Source: Dichetophora obliterata (Eukaryota; Arthropoda; Insecta; Diptera; Sciomyzidae). From it: a stretch of DNA of 64,000 bases. The notes below the pieces were generated by a model. That model did not search any database, was not told the origin of the DNA, and saw only the letters and a list, made by a program, of their open reading frames with translations. The stretch covers positions 189,664,962-189,728,961 of the forward strand of contig OY986438.1 of the NCBI GenBank assembly GCA_963920525.1. The letters run 5' to 3'. This document shows, in pieces, positions 35,266-46,478 of the stretch. Made by a program: the position numbers and the translations under genes. Numbering within the stretch: position 1 is the first letter of the stretch; each line of letters begins with the position of its first letter.

Positions 35266-35387
35266 AAGTAGAAACTCTACATTTTGTTCTATCTTTTTGC
35301 AAGCACAGAGAAAGAAAATGGTTATCCGAAAGCATGCTTATGAAGAAGAGCGAAAGAAGAGCAAAATATAAAATACAAAAATATTAT

Positions 35388-37660
35388 TGTATTTGTATTT
35401 GTATTTATTAAATTGCGACAAGCTAGTACAACAAGATTCAACAAAGAAACCTTATTATTATAGTACTAGCTTCATATATTGATTTAGATTATAATGATTA
35501 ACAATTTTGCTTATAGCTAAAGAATTAAAAATAAATTAAATGTAGCAGTAACATTGTAACAATATAAATTAATGGTACGAAAAAATGAATTAAAAATGAA
35601 TTAAAATTGTTTTAATTGCATTTGAAAAAAATTTGATCAAAAAGCCTACTTTTACAAAAATATTAATTAATGTTTAGAATGAGAAACAAATTAAAAGTGC
35701 TGAAAATAACAAAAATAAAATAAAACAAACATAAAAATAAATAAAAGAAAAAGAAAATAAAAGAAAGTGAATAAAATTTATTAGAGAAAAAAAATTAATA
35801 AGATTTTTTTTTTTTTTTTTTTTTGTTTTTTTTTTTTTTTTTAAGATTTTTTCATTGCAACGAGGAGAAATATAAGTTAAGTTTATTTTTATATTGCACG
35901 GTATTTTGGATAGATCTTAGTTCAATGGGTAACGAGTTCCAAAGACGTATAGCATAGATATAGAATTGTCTTTCCGATGTAAGGCAAAAATGTCGTAGCT
36001 GGATTAGAGCTTTTGCTCGATTTGATCGCGAGAAGATAAGCCTTTCACGTATATAGACAGGCTCACCAGAGTATATAACTTTGTGCAGCAGCAGCAAAGT
36101 ACGGAATTTAAGAACATTTACAAAGGACATATTAAATATGCGAAAAGAATAATGTGAAACGCTGTCCCTAGATTTCAACCCAAAAACGTATCTTGCGATA
36201 TTGTTGAAAAGCACATTTAGTTTTGCTGTGCAAGCAGCATCGCAATTAGCAAACAACTCACATCCGTAGAGGAGAGTAGGGAGAAGATAAGTCTTAGCTA
36301 GAAGTAACCTAATTCGCAATGGGGTGAAGAACTGAGTGATCCACAGTACACGTAACATGCCATATATTCTTCCAACAGTACTCAAAATGTGTGCGTTCCA
36401 AGTTAAGGTTCGATTAAAAATAATACCAAGATTTTTAGCAGAATTTACAAACTGTATTGGGCAGTTGTTTAGTAGTATATTTGGAAAGTTTTCAATGTCT
36501 ATTATTCTTTTTGTGATAACTATGCACTTCGACTTATTTGGGTTAAGGCTCAAACCATTCTCCCCGGCCCATCTGGTGATGAGACTTAGATCAGTATTAA
36601 TGTTCGATACACAATATGATACAGAATCTCGAAAACAGCTTGCATACAGCTGCACATCGTCTGCATACAGATGAGTCTTACAGTTTTGTAGAATCCTAGG
36701 TAAATCATTTATGTACATGGAGAACAGGAGTGGCCCAAGGATTGACCCTTGAGGAACACCACGTGAGACAGGTAGAAGTGTGGATGTTAGAGAATTTATA
36801 CTTACGGCTTGCGATCTGTTAGATAGATAAGACCGCATAAGGTTAGCTGCAGTAGAAGTAAAGTTAAATAAATTTGTGAGTTTAGTAAAGAGGATATTAT
36901 GATCAACGGTATCAAAAGCTTTCGTATGGTCCAATAGGATTAAAAAGCTTACCTTATTATCATCGAGGGCTGAACGAATATCTTCAATAACATCTATTAG
37001 TGCTGTTACACAGCCTCGCTGAGCTCTAAAGCCTGACTGTCTATTACTTAGCAGTTTATTATCAAGAACAAATTGATTAATTTGTTGGTAAATTAGGCGC
37101 TCCAGAGCCTTGGAAAGGTATGGTAATATAGCAATCGGGCGAAATTCGTTGCAATTTTTCGGAACAGGTATAACTTTAGCTACCTTCCAGCTGATGGGAA
37201 AACTTGAAGTGGTTAAGATTGTGTTGAAAATGTGAGTAATATAAGGTAACAGTATGGGGAGAAGAATTTTAAGAAATGCTGGGTGGGTATCATCAAAACC
37301 AGCAGCATTCGATTTAATCGCTAGAATGCTTTGGAGAACATCACATTTACTAACGCAATGAAATGAAAAGCGAACATTATGATCGAGGCTTCCAAATGAG
37401 TTCGTGTATACATTTCCCTTGACTGCAGGCATTGGAATATTGACGAACTTTTTATTTAGATCATTTACATCCACAGTATCGCAACTACGAGTAGTATCCT
37501 TGCCAATACCAATTTTACGGATTTCTTTCCACAATTTCTTGCTATCAATTGCATTCTCAAATTTTTCGCTATAGTAATTGATTTTTATGTTATTATTGTT
37601 GTAAAAAAGAACTGATATTTTGAATAGCTTTTGAAGTTTTCTTTTAAAATTGTTTATCTA
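35388..37660 (-). mobile_element. 5'-truncated LINE (Jockey/CR1 group) nested in hAT
   Basis: Contains an uninterrupted RT reading frame (separate entry) followed by an A-rich 3' UTR with a 40-bp poly(T)/poly(A) stretch at 35806-35847 and, at 35388-35410, repeats of TACAAA on the minus strand that may be the 3' end. If the 40-bp tract is the tail, the element ends at about 35806 instead. No clear target duplication. Confidence 0.75.
35852..37657 (-). CDS. LINE reverse transcriptase, 5'-truncated but frame intact
   Basis: About 600 codons without a stop; the ATG at 37534 is internal, since the frame stays open to 37657. Motifs in order: KVAKVIPVPK, FRPIAILPYLSKALERL, QSGFRAQRGC, LLDHTKAFDTVDHNIL (first catalytic D), VSRGVPQGSILGPLLFS, HLYADDVQLY (YADD active site), then thumb/connector NPNKSKCIV, NLGIIF and a C-terminal RLWNSLPIELR. 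The endonuclease and N-terminus are lost by 5' truncation. RT enzymes of this group copy their own RNA at a nicked target; this copy cannot move alone but its RT domain looks intact, implying recent insertion. Clade within Jockey/CR1 group uncertain. Confidence 0.9.
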   Translation of the reverse strand: MNNFKRKLQKLFKISVLFYNNNNIKINYYSEKFENAIDSKKLWKEIRKIGIGKDTTRSCDTVDVNDLNKKFVNIPMPAVKGNVYTNSFGSLDHNVRFSFHCVSKCDVLQSILAIKSNAAGFDDTHPAFLKILLPILLPYITHIFNTILTTSSFPISWKVAKVIPVPKNCNEFRPIAILPYLSKALERLIYQQINQFVLDNKLLSNRQSGFRAQRGCVTALIDVIEDIRSALDDNKVSFLILLDHTKAFDTVDHNILFTKLTNLFNFTSTAANLMRSYLSNRSQAVSINSLTSTLLPVSRGVPQGSILGPLLFSMYINDLPRILQNCKTHLYADDVQLYASCFRDSVSYCVSNINTDLSLITRWAGENGLSLNPNKSKCIVITKRIIDIENFPNILLNNCPIQFVNSAKNLGIIFNRTLTWNAHILSTVGRIYGMLRVLWITQFFTPLRIRLLLAKTYLLPTLLYGCELFANCDAACTAKLNVLFNNIARYVFGLKSRDSVSHYSFRIFNMSFVNVLKFRTLLLLHKVIYSGEPVYIRERLIFSRSNRAKALIQLRHFCLTSERQFYIYAIRLWNSLPIELRSIQNTVQYKNKLNLYFSSLQ

Positions 37661-38806
37661 GCTAAATAAGCGGCCGGGGGCAATTGCCCCTTTCCTCCCG
37701 CTTGATACGCCAATGGTGACACATCACCCCACCGTGAGTGCTTCACATCACTCCAATGTATGCAATTTTTTTGTCATTGATGGTATTTTACCGCAATGTG
37801 AAAAAATGCAAAATCATTTGTGATATATAAAGATATTAAAGAAAAGCACATTTTCATCTACTTTCAAAATCTTATGAAATTTTTATCCGAAAAACTATTG
37901 TTGGTAAATTAAAAAAAAATTTTTCAAACTTTGTACAAACTCTAAAAAAAAATTATGTTAGCATACTTCTAAAATTTACTAAAAACTAGATGCTGTCAAA
38001 CGAAACAGATCACAGTTGTTCATTCATTCAAATATTAAAATTTGGTAAGGAAAATCGCCGTGTTGTACATCACCCCACGGTACACATTACCCCACTTCAC
38101 GCTACAAAATTGAAGGAAACACCCTTTTCGAAAGCTATGTAACAGCTGTTTAGTAACACAACTAACATAAGATGATTGTAAAAACATTTATTTCATTATC
38201 GAACCGAAAAATTAGCTATACTCGATTTTCAAATAGAATTGACCCTATTCATCAATTCGAATATTGTAAAGTATACTGCAGATGTTGTTTTGCCCTTTCT
38301 AACATAAACAAAAACGTACAAATTTTGTTACAAATAAAGGCCATATTATGTTAATACGCCTACCTGGCGTGCCAGGTATTCAAAATTATATAATTTTTTA
38401 ATCAGCAGCACCTCCTGTCTGTCTGTGTGTCCGACTGTGATAGCGATAACAACCGTTATTTACGGTCTATCGCAGCGTTTCTCAACCTTTTTCAGCCACG
38501 TACCCTTTTGCGACCTCAATAAAGTTATGGTACCCCCTGGAACAAAAGTCGAATTTTAACTCATTATTTACTTTAAATAAAGAATTATTTGAATGAAAAA
38601 TAACTATTCTTAACAATATAAAAAAATAATGGTAGGTTAATTCAAAATATTATTTCGATTTTTTTATAATCCATTTTAATAAATGTAATTAGATCTTTTA
38701 AACAAAAATAAAAAATATATATTAACAAAAGCATTCATATGAGATTATGATTTTTTTTAAATAAGATAAGGAACACAAGTATTTAAAAATTATCTTTTTT
38801 TAATAA

Positions 38807-39030
38807 TAGTGTTATGCTTTAACCTCGGCAAGCATTTCCAGCTCTCAGTTGTTCTTGTCCTTTAATTCCACATTTCTCCTCAATTTTGCTGTGGATTTTT
38901 TGTTTCAATAATTCTTAAATGTAGTAAAGAACAAAGAAAGCGAAAAGAATCTTGCCCGCACCCGGATTCGAACCGGGAACCTCTAAGTTGATAGTCTAGC
39001 TCTATTGTCACTAGACTACAAAGGCCGACA
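38807..39030 (-). mobile_element. tRNA-derived SINE, copy 1
   Basis: On the minus strand: tRNA-like head starting GTCGGCCTTTGTAGTCTAGT, A box TAGTCTAGTGA, B box GGTTCGAATCC, then a non-tRNA body (TTCGCTTTCTTTGTTC .. GGACAAGAACAACTGAGAGC .. GGAAATGCTTGCCGAGG). The second copy at 49385-49610 matches over its whole length, so this is a SINE and not a tRNA gene. It lies inside the hAT remnant. Confidence 0.85.
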
Positions 39031-39099
39031 AAAGCATGAAGTTATTAATTTAAAAAAAAAATTTCTTAAAAATGTTTTAAAATACATATTAATGAGATC

Positions 39100-39352
39100 C
39101 CTGGAAGGAAGGAAGATAAAGTCTTTTAAAATCTGGTTTGATGGATGAGCATCATATCCAAAAGTGCATCTAATCTGTTTCTATACTTGTTTTTGATGAA
39201 TGTGTACGATAAAACGCTCTTTCTGCCAACTCAGTGTTGGTGAAAGGTAACAGAAATTTAATCGCTTTTTCATGCAGTCCTGCGTATTTAATACTAGCAT
39301 GAGTCCAAAAACTAACACGATGGTTTTCGTTGTATTTTTCTTTTAGTTTCAA
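39100..39352 (-). pseudogene. hAT transposase C-terminus, fragment
   Basis: Minus strand: MKLKEKYNENHRVSFWTHAS .. YAGLHEKAIKFLLPFTNTEL AERAF, then (frame disturbed) LKDF. This is the C-terminal dimerisation block of ZBED5/FAM200-like hAT transposases (LPFPTTYLAERGFS type). Core missing. Flanks the SINE. Confidence 0.75.
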
Positions 39353-40303
39353 ACAAAAGTTGCTCTGTAAACTAATTATTTACTAATTTTAACCTGACCT
39401 GAAACTCTGTGCTATCGAAATTCTGTATGAGTGTTTTATTCAAAAATAGAGATCAAGTTAAAAAATCAGCCAAATCGGATAAAACCACTCCTACCTCACA
39501 TACAAAGTGAATTTACCAAAACGATAAATCTCTTTAAATTGCATAAAAACTAATCTAATAACTTCAAACATGCACCTTAACATGCACTTTGAGTATGAAA
39601 TTTGTAAAAATCGAATAAAAACCATGGCTACCTCCTATACAAAGTGACTTTATGAAATCAGTAAAATCTTCACAAATTCAACAAAAAATAGTACAATAGC
39701 TTCAAATTTTGCAAATTAGCTTAAATTTTAACTATGCACTTGATGTGTGAAGCTTGTTAAATAAACTGAAAACTGCACCTACCTCCCATACAAAGTGACG
39801 TCATCATTATATCAAAATCTTTCATTCCAAAAAATTAAAAAAAAATATTGGTTTAAATTTGATTTTTTACACATAAGCTTTTACACATAAGTAAAAGTTT
39901 TAACACATTTACACATCCTGAGTATCAAATTTGAAATATTTGAACAAAAACCACGTCCTTTAAATACAATAATACAACATTGAAAACTTAGAATATATTA
40001 AAATAGGATTTAAACGTCGGTCCATTCGAAGATAATTTCTTGCTAGTTTTTATATGGACTTGATATATTTTAATCGAACTTGGTACCTAAGGGTTTGTGA
40101 AGTAACTGATTATGATTTGAAAATTAGAATTTCAAAATGCAAAATGGCGGATCCAATGTGACTACGGCGACTATAAACATAAATGAAAAAACAGAAACGA
40201 AAATGTTTGTTTTATAATATAAAAATTGAGTAAAATGCAAATTATAGATTATTATAGATTAATTGTCTTCAACATTACCATTAAATTCGTTATCACAATC
40301 ATG

Positions 40304-40639
40304 GCTTGAAATGTCATTTCTAAGGCCACGTTCATAGTGGACGCTTTGGCAAAAGCTGGTTCATAAAACAGCTTTGTCGAGCTTTTTTGGTCATACTGAA
40401 CGCTTATTCATCGTTTGACAAAGTAGCTTCTTGAGCTTATAGGTGTCTATAGTGTGCGCTTTCTGCTTGTGCGAGCAAGCGAGATGGAGATATTAACGCT
40501 GAAAACCATTTAAAAAGTAGCTTTATGCTTGGAGTCAGCTTGCACTATAAACAGTTTGAGCTTTTTCCATATGCTTATACACAAACAGCAAAACCTCTCA
40601 GCTTACTATGAACGCGGCCTTAGAAATGACATTTCAAGC
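40304..40639. mobile_element. MITE with 30-bp inverted ends (GCTTGAAATGTCATTTCTAA)
   Basis: GCTTGAAATGTCATTTCTAA..GGCCACGTTCATAGT on the left is mirrored by ACTATGAACGCGGCCTTAG..AAATGACATTTCAAGC on the right (two mismatches). 336 bp, no ORF. Confidence 0.8.
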
Positions 40640-40886
40640 TTAAAGAATACAACAAACTTTGTTGAATCAAAAACATTGATTTCTTAATATATAAATAAAA
40701 GTTGAAAGTGCTAATATTAAAAAATGTTCAGGAGCACGAACTGATTGTTGTTGGGGTAGTATAACTGTCATTTTAATGAAACTTGAAGCTTGGAACTATG
40801 TATAGAAACACTTAAAACTGCATTTTTAAAAAAAATTGGCATGTGTAGTGGCTGTGCAATTCTGCAATTTACCGATATATATTGTA

Positions 40887-41811
40887 CAGGGTTGTCAATA
40901 TTCGAAGCGCCCATCTGGCAACACTGTAACTTTCCGCAGTGATGCCAAATCGACTAATGACATACCGCGTTTGAAGCGTCATTCCAAGCAAATGTTTACA
41001 ATGGAACAGTACACGCCACGCGAACGCTCTAAAATTGTTGAAATTAACATTCAACAAAACAAGTCAATAGTGAAAACTCAACTCAATGAGCGATGAAGCT
41101 CATTTTCAGTTGAACGGAACGGTAAACAAACAAAATTGCCGTATTTATGCCACTGAAAATCCACAAGAGATTCAAGAGGTACCTCTTCACGATGCAAAAG
41201 TCACTGTTTGGTGCGGCGTTTGTGCTAAAATGCTCATTGGGCCGTTCTTTTTCGAATGGCCACAGAGTTGCTGTCAATCAGGAGCGTTATCGCGATATGA
41301 TAAACAATTTTTTCATGCCAATCGTTCGTCGAAAGCGTATCAGGCACTACTGGTTTCAACAAGATGGCGCGCCACCACACACAAGCCACACTACAATCGA
41401 TTTTTTGAAGCAATTGTTCCCTGGCCGTTTGATGTCAAAAAATGGTGATTTCGATTGGCCGCCAAGATCACCAGATTTAACGCCTCCAGACTTCTTTTTG
41501 TGGGGTTATTTGAAATCAAAGGTTTACGTCAACAAGCCAAAGACCCTAGAAGAGCTGAAAACCAACATCCGTCAAGAAATAACCGCCATTCCCATCGAAA
41601 TGTTGAAGAAAACCATGGAAAATGCTGCAAAACGGGCACAATATGTCGTAGAGGCCAATGGCGACCATTTACGAGATATCATATTCAAGAAATAATGTAA
41701 GCAAATCTACTTGAACCCATTTAAATGATATTCATGACGAACAGACAAAAAATTGTGGTTTCTTTGATTTATTTAAAAATAAAATGGGCGCTTCGAATAT
41801 TGCCAACCCTG
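40887..41811 (+). mobile_element. Mariner-type element (DD41D), internally deleted
   Basis: Ends CAGGGTTGTCAATATTCGAA and inverse TTCGAATATTGCCAACCCTG. TA precedes the left end; the right flank is TG, a decayed TA. The subterminal CATCTGGCAACACTGTAAC is shared with the copy at 58035-58964, but the bases just before it (GAAGCGCC versus GACGGACC) distinguish two subfamilies. Confidence 0.9.
41001..41695 (+). pseudogene. DD41D mariner transposase, deleted and frameshifted
   Basis: Starts MEQYTPRERSKIVEI..KSIVKTQ (N-terminus), then a deletion removes the rest of the DNA-binding region and joins to SDEAHFQLNGTVNKQNCRIY, where the first catalytic D is kept. A small deletion near 41257 shifts the frame (GPFFFE to HRVAVNQERYRD). 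Then WFQQDGAPPHTS (second D) and RSPDLTPPDFFLWGYLKSKV (third D), with 41 residues between second and third acidic residues, hence DD41D. C-terminus GDHLRDIIFKK is intact. Cannot bind or cut DNA. Confidence 0.9.
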
Positions 41812-41812
41812 T

Positions 41813-43640
41813 GGGTGCTTGAAAAGAAAATAAAACTTTGCATACACGCACAGACTATTGTGCCGCGTAAAAAAAGAAAAATTATTATTGCAGACTAGTA
41901 TATAGAACATATAAAGCGTACAGTGGTAACATTTGAAAACAAATTTCTACTTTTATCGTCGTAATTTCGCTATTCGTTTCTATGTGCGTAGCAATGGAAC
42001 GAAACAGCATGCTAGGGGGAAAAAAGTCAAAATCGAATTTAAATTTTTTTAATGTGATATGTTAACATAAGTAGCATTACTTGTTCTCCAGATATTGCTT
42101 AAAGTATGTTCCAGCTGTATGGAAGGTGCCACGCCTACTTTTCCAAAGATCTAAAAACCCTTTTTTGTAGTTTGGTATGCCCAAAATACCAAAAACGGTC
42201 ATAAATGTCAACAAAATAATTTTTTCTCTCTAATATGTTCCAATCGTTCCACTGTGCAGCATCATCTATCGACTATCGTTCTAACATAAGTATGAACTAT
42301 AGTCATCGAATTTCATCTCAGTCAAGTCGTTCAGAAGTTATGCAATTACAAACAGACTGTTCAACGATTTTTCATTTGAAGAGTAGCCATATTAACCCTT
42401 ATATACTCTTGATGTTTTTTGCTTTTGGCAAGGTTTTCACCATTTAAAACCTGTGTTTTGAGCAATTTTACTAGACTTTACTCGAAATAAAGATAATATT
42501 TGTGTACTAATATTGCTTTTTAGTCATGTATGACACTTTCCAGAGCTGAATGATGTTTGTTTATCTCTTGTCAATTACAGCTTACTTTAAACTAGCACAT
42601 GATCGAGACATGACTCAAACAATTTAAATAATTAACGTCTGCATATCATTAATAGTATTGGTTGCACCTATAGGCTAAAGATATATTATGTCATATTACA
42701 ACGAAAACAAGAAGTATGGAAAGTTCATTCAAATAAAACAGGTCAGCAAAAAAGCTTCAGCTACAAAGATGAGACACTCAAGTTTTTATATAAGCATTAG
42801 TAAGAGATGCAAGCTATGTAGAGTAGAGTGGAAAAAAACCATTCCAAAATTAAAAAATATTTATAGTAGACTATTGCCTCTCAACGTATATTTACGACAC
42901 TTCATGTCTTGTTATCGATGTTAATGGCGCATGATTAACACTTAGTTGTGAATTAATTTTAACTTAAAAAGATTTTGATAAAATTAAAAACATATATGAG
43001 AAGCAAAGCCAAACGTACTTAATAATGTGCAGATACACATAGATAAAGAGTCTCAGATCTAGCAACTGTCTGTCAACAATAACACACTAGTTTCAATGAC
43101 GCAGCTAGCAGTTGACAGCTAAAGTGTCGTCACACTTGAAAGTCATAAGAAATGGCGTCAAATGTCAAACATTCGAATCTTTAGCCCATCAAACAAGCAT
43201 AAATAAAACAAAAAGTAACACAATAAAAATAAATAGTTCCACAGAGATTTGTTCTCGCTTCAATCAATCACACTTAATGGCCACCAAATGAAAATAAAGA
43301 CCTTATCGTTTGGCTTCAACTTGTCGAAAAACTACAAATAACGTTTAGTTTTACGAGTATGCTTTCCAACAGCCAGCCGATAATGAGCGCAAATAGTTTT
43401 GACACATCAAAGTCAAAGGCGCGAGCGCATTAATTAATTATTCCGGATGCATTGCAACGCTAAGCATTTCATTGAACATTTCTTGGCTGAAATTTTATTG
43501 CATTTCATGGAAATGACGTGTGAAGGGAATACATAAAAAACTATGGGTCTATGCGCGCAAAAAAGTAAATCTTCAAGATCTCATACTTTTCGACTATGTT
43601 TCTTGCTAAGTTCTATTAAAGTTCATAATAAATGACGTTT
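41813..43640. other. Non-coding stretch, no supported gene
   Basis: Single-copy-looking DNA, less AT-rich than average at 42990-43530, which could be regulatory but shows no site cluster I can defend. ORFs at 42235 and 42688 have no recognisable domain. Confidence 0.4.
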
Positions 43641-43649
43641 TTTTAGAGG

Positions 43650-43990
43650 AGGAGAGCTCTAAATTGGCAACACTGTTTTCTGTGATAGCTGATTTGACAT
43701 TTTTTGGTTGTTTTCAAGTTAGTTTTGACAATTCATCATGAATAGACTCACGCCGGAGCAATGTTTGCAAATTGTTAAAATTTATTTTGAGAAGCACGTT
43801 TCAATTCGAACACCATGGAATCATTGGTCCAATTGTCTTCAAAAATGATGATGGTCAGAACGTTACAATTAACGGCGTGTGATACAACACATGATTGCTA
43901 ACTTTTCATGCCTCAATTGGATTTACTGCAAAGAGTGTGAAAATTAGACCTTAAGATTACGCTTTGTACATTCCAGCCATGGCGGCCATA
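43650..43990 (+). pseudogene. Second mariner-type remnant, internally deleted
   Basis: ATG at 43738 opens MNRLTPEQCLQIVKIYFEKH (typical mariner N-terminus), then the sequence jumps to HHGIIGPIVFKNDDGQNVTING, the region after the first catalytic residue. Everything between and after is missing. An upstream GGCAACACTG at 43666 is like mariner subterminal sequence. Related to, but distinct from, the DD41D copies. Confidence 0.65.
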
Positions 43991-44493
43991 TGCTCAAAAT
44001 CATATTCAAATATTAATACAAAAAAATTAAAGGTCTGTTCCCGTACTCTAACGTTTAAGTTCAATTTAACAGTTTTGCAGGTTTTAGTCCAAGAAGCGTT
44101 GCCATGGTTGAAAAAATGGTAAATGAGAGAAAATGGTAAAAAAAAATTTCCTCTCCCGGTCAAAAGTAGTAAGTTTTAGTCCGAGAAGTTTCTTCTCGTA
44201 AAAATGTTAAAAGTGTCAAACTGTTTTAAATCAGCTGTTTAAAATTTAGCAAAGAAATTGCAAAATATGAAAAATTCTTTTAAATAAATAAAAACTATAG
44301 TGGTATTTGCCCTTTTGTATATTAGATGTACTGATTGTAATTATAACTATAAATATATTATACATTGCCTTCTTAAGAGAAAGAGTGAAATACCTTTTTT
44401 ATATCATAATATTTTCGATTGTCTACACTGGTGATGAAATGTCAAAACATTGCACTCAAAAATGACAACTAAGCTACAATCATCTTTAATATT
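43991..44493. other. Non-coding stretch
   Basis: AT-rich; TTTTAGTCC(A/G)AGAAG occurs twice (44083, 44178). Nothing assigned. Confidence 0.3.
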
Positions 44494-44785
44494 AGGGGTA
44501 TTCACGATTCAGTGCACTTGCCTGTGCAGTTGAGGACTTGAGGACTTGTGCAGTTGTCCAGTTAGGTTTTCGTGAACACACCACCATCACCATGTCAAAG
44601 CTGTCAACATTTTTCAATGCACACAAGTGCACAACTGCTCAACTGCTCAAGACCTCAAGTTGAAGGTAATAGTAGAAAAACACTTGTGCAGATTTTTGAT
44701 GTACGTACTTTTTGTTTTTGTAAAGTGCACAAGTCCTCAAGTCCTCAACTGCACAGGCAAGTGCACTGAATCGTGAATACCCCTA
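44494..44785. mobile_element. MITE family B, copy 2
   Basis: AGGGGTATTCACGATTCAGT..GCACTTGCCTGTGCAGTTGA and inverse at the right (TGCACTGAATCGTGAATACC..CCT). Inner AGGACTTG / CAAGTCCT repeats extend the arms to about 60 bp. Longer and better preserved than the copy at 15493. Confidence 0.85.
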
Positions 44786-45952
44786 TTGTAAAGATACACA
44801 CAGAGTGTAACTTCTCAAGCTATCTTATTTGTTGTTGTGTGTGCTTAGTGTACTTTTTATACAGAAGTAAACTGGTGTATGCATAAATACACAAAAGAGC
44901 GAATACCCCTAATGGGAATGAAAACCAGAAACATGGTAAAATGTGTAAAATTTAAGTTAAAATCTTAGACATCCAAGAAACTAAAGAAATAAATTGTACA
45001 AAATTACCAAAACTACAATATATGTAAGCGATGAAGTGAAGACAAGCTATGGGGAATTGGCCAACTATTTCTCTTTAAGTCAAAAGAAACTTATCAATTT
45101 TATATAAACCTTAATAATGAAAAAATTGTTAAAGATCCCAAAAAATTTTTTTACTACTTCATTGTTAAATGTAAATTTGACGGATATCCTACATCCATGT
45201 TTAAAGGTAACGTAATTTCTTTGAACGTACAAGAGATTTGCAATCTTTACGCATATTAATTTAAAGAGGTTTTCTGAGTCACCACAAGTAATACTTATAA
45301 TCTCCCTCCCGTTTAAGAAATACGCCCCATAATTAATCATGTACAACTAACGCGAGACGAAATATCCAAAGCAATTGAAGAACTGTATCTAAATAAAGGA
45401 CCCGGCCCAGACCTGTTACTCACGCTTACTAGTTCAATGTTTAGACTCACTAATCATGCCTTATATAATATTTAAAAATTCCCCTCACCAAGGTGCTTTT
45501 CCATTGTATTGGAAAACATCACAACTCAGACCAATTTATAAAAATTGTGACAAAAGTCGTTTGAAAATTATAGAGGAATTGCCATATTATCGGCTATTCT
45601 AAAACTGTTCGAAAAACTTATATGCCCAAAACTAAAATTTATAATAAATCATTGAACAGCAACATGGTTTCCGTAAAGGTAGATCAACCACAACAAATCT
45701 CATGACCATGATCTCTGATGTTTTAAGTAAAATGGAAAAAGGACATCAAGTAGAGGAAATTTACACTGACTTTTGCAAAGCTTTTGATCGTGTCGATCAT
45801 TATTTCTTGGCCTCTAAATTGGAAAACTTTGGTATCTCAGGATCTTTGCTCAATTGATTGAAGTCCCATCTCCACGACAGGTCCCAATTTGTAAAATTTT
45901 AAGGTACCTTACACAAATAGATTTTAGTTACATCTGGCGTACCACAAGGTAG

Positions 45953-46478
45953 CAGTGTTACCAACTCCCAAAAATATTTATCCCTAAAGCTTTAGTCAAA
46001 AACCCCTAAAATCGCCACAATTACTTGGGAATCCCCCCACCCCAAAAAAAAATCAATTAAAATTTTGTTATAGTCTTTAGTTATAAATGATTTAATATTT
46101 ACAAAAAAAAATCGGTTTCTTCGGTTTTTTTCAAAACAAGGTAAACGGGATTTTAAATTTTTGTTGTAAAAATCAAACACTTGAGTTGTCAAACCTTACA
46201 AAATCACCTTTTCTGTCTCTTTCACTCATTCACATCGCGTTCACTTTATTTTTTTACACCATGGTAACAAGTAGGGAATGAAAAGTCAAAAAATGGAGGA
46301 GTAAGTGCATAGCAATATCGGAATAAATTAAAAAAACTTCGTAGTTAATTGGATTATCCAATGCTTAAGAATATCAAAAAATCCCTAAAAAGCCCCTAAA
46401 AATATAAAACCCCTTAAAAATCACATTCCACCTTTTCCCCCTAAATTTAGGGGGAAAACCCCTAAGTTGGGAGCACTG
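45953..46478. mobile_element. hAT-type MITE in the LINE, 8-bp TSD CAAGGTAG
   Basis: Ends CAGTGTTACCAACTCCC and inverse of CAGTGCTCCCAACTTAGGG, flanked by perfect CAAGGTAG (45945-45952, 46479-46486). Interior contains runs of CCCCTAAA type sequence at both sides. It splits the GVPQGS motif codons of the LINE. The ORF 45992-46192 (minus) is unassigned. Confidence 0.9.

Larger units (their letters stand above)
34672..37715 (-). mobile_element. hAT element nested in the pogo-like element, 8-bp TSD
   Basis: Ends CAAGCGCGTCGAAGG and inverse CATTGGCGTATCAAG, flanked by GTTACACA (34664-34671) and GTGACACA (37716-37723), 7 of 8 identical. The minus strand encodes a hAT C-terminal region at 35080-35265. 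A LINE (about 35388-37660) is inserted in it. GC-rich subterminal GGGGGCAATTGCCCC at 37677. Confidence 0.75.
34124..38102 (-). mobile_element. Pogo-like DNA transposon interrupted by a hAT element
   Basis: Ends GGGTGAAGTGGGGTGATGTG (left) and inverse of GCGTGAAGTGGGGTAATGTG (right, up to 38102), each flanked by TA (34122-34123, 38103-38104). Internal copies of CATCACCCCAC and TGATGTGTAACACC lie near both ends. A pogo/CENP-B-type N-terminus is encoded at 34438-34560 on the minus strand. Net of the inserted hAT it is only about 0.9 kb, so internally deleted. Confidence 0.75.
38473..39409 (-). mobile_element. hAT element remnant (CAGCGTTTCTCAACC), nested in mini-me repeat
   Basis: Left end CAGCGTTTCTCAACCTTTTT is a classical hAT terminus; right end CTGAAACTCTG is its inverse with one change. 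Flanks GTCTATCG (38465-38472) and TGCTATCG (39410-39417) agree at 6 of 8. Encodes a hAT C-terminus at 39100-39352 on the minus strand and is interrupted by a SINE. Confidence 0.75.
38340..39965. repeat. Mini-me type repeat with ~140-150-bp tandem units, interrupted
   Basis: CTGTCTGTCTGTGTGTCCG at 38413 is the GTCY microsatellite of dipteran mini-me elements. After the inserted hAT the repeat resumes (CTATCGAAATTC, 39412) and gives three units starting CTACCTC(A/C)CATACAAAGTGA at about 39491, 39628 and 39779. The same arrangement occurs at 63365-64000. Confidence 0.65.

Noticed and set aside
34963..35271. 102-codon plus-strand ORF
   Set aside because: It is the antisense of a hAT dimerisation domain on the minus strand.
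41086..41448. Independent 120-codon gene overlapping the mariner
   Set aside because: First part is the transposase; after about 41257 it is the out-of-frame continuation.
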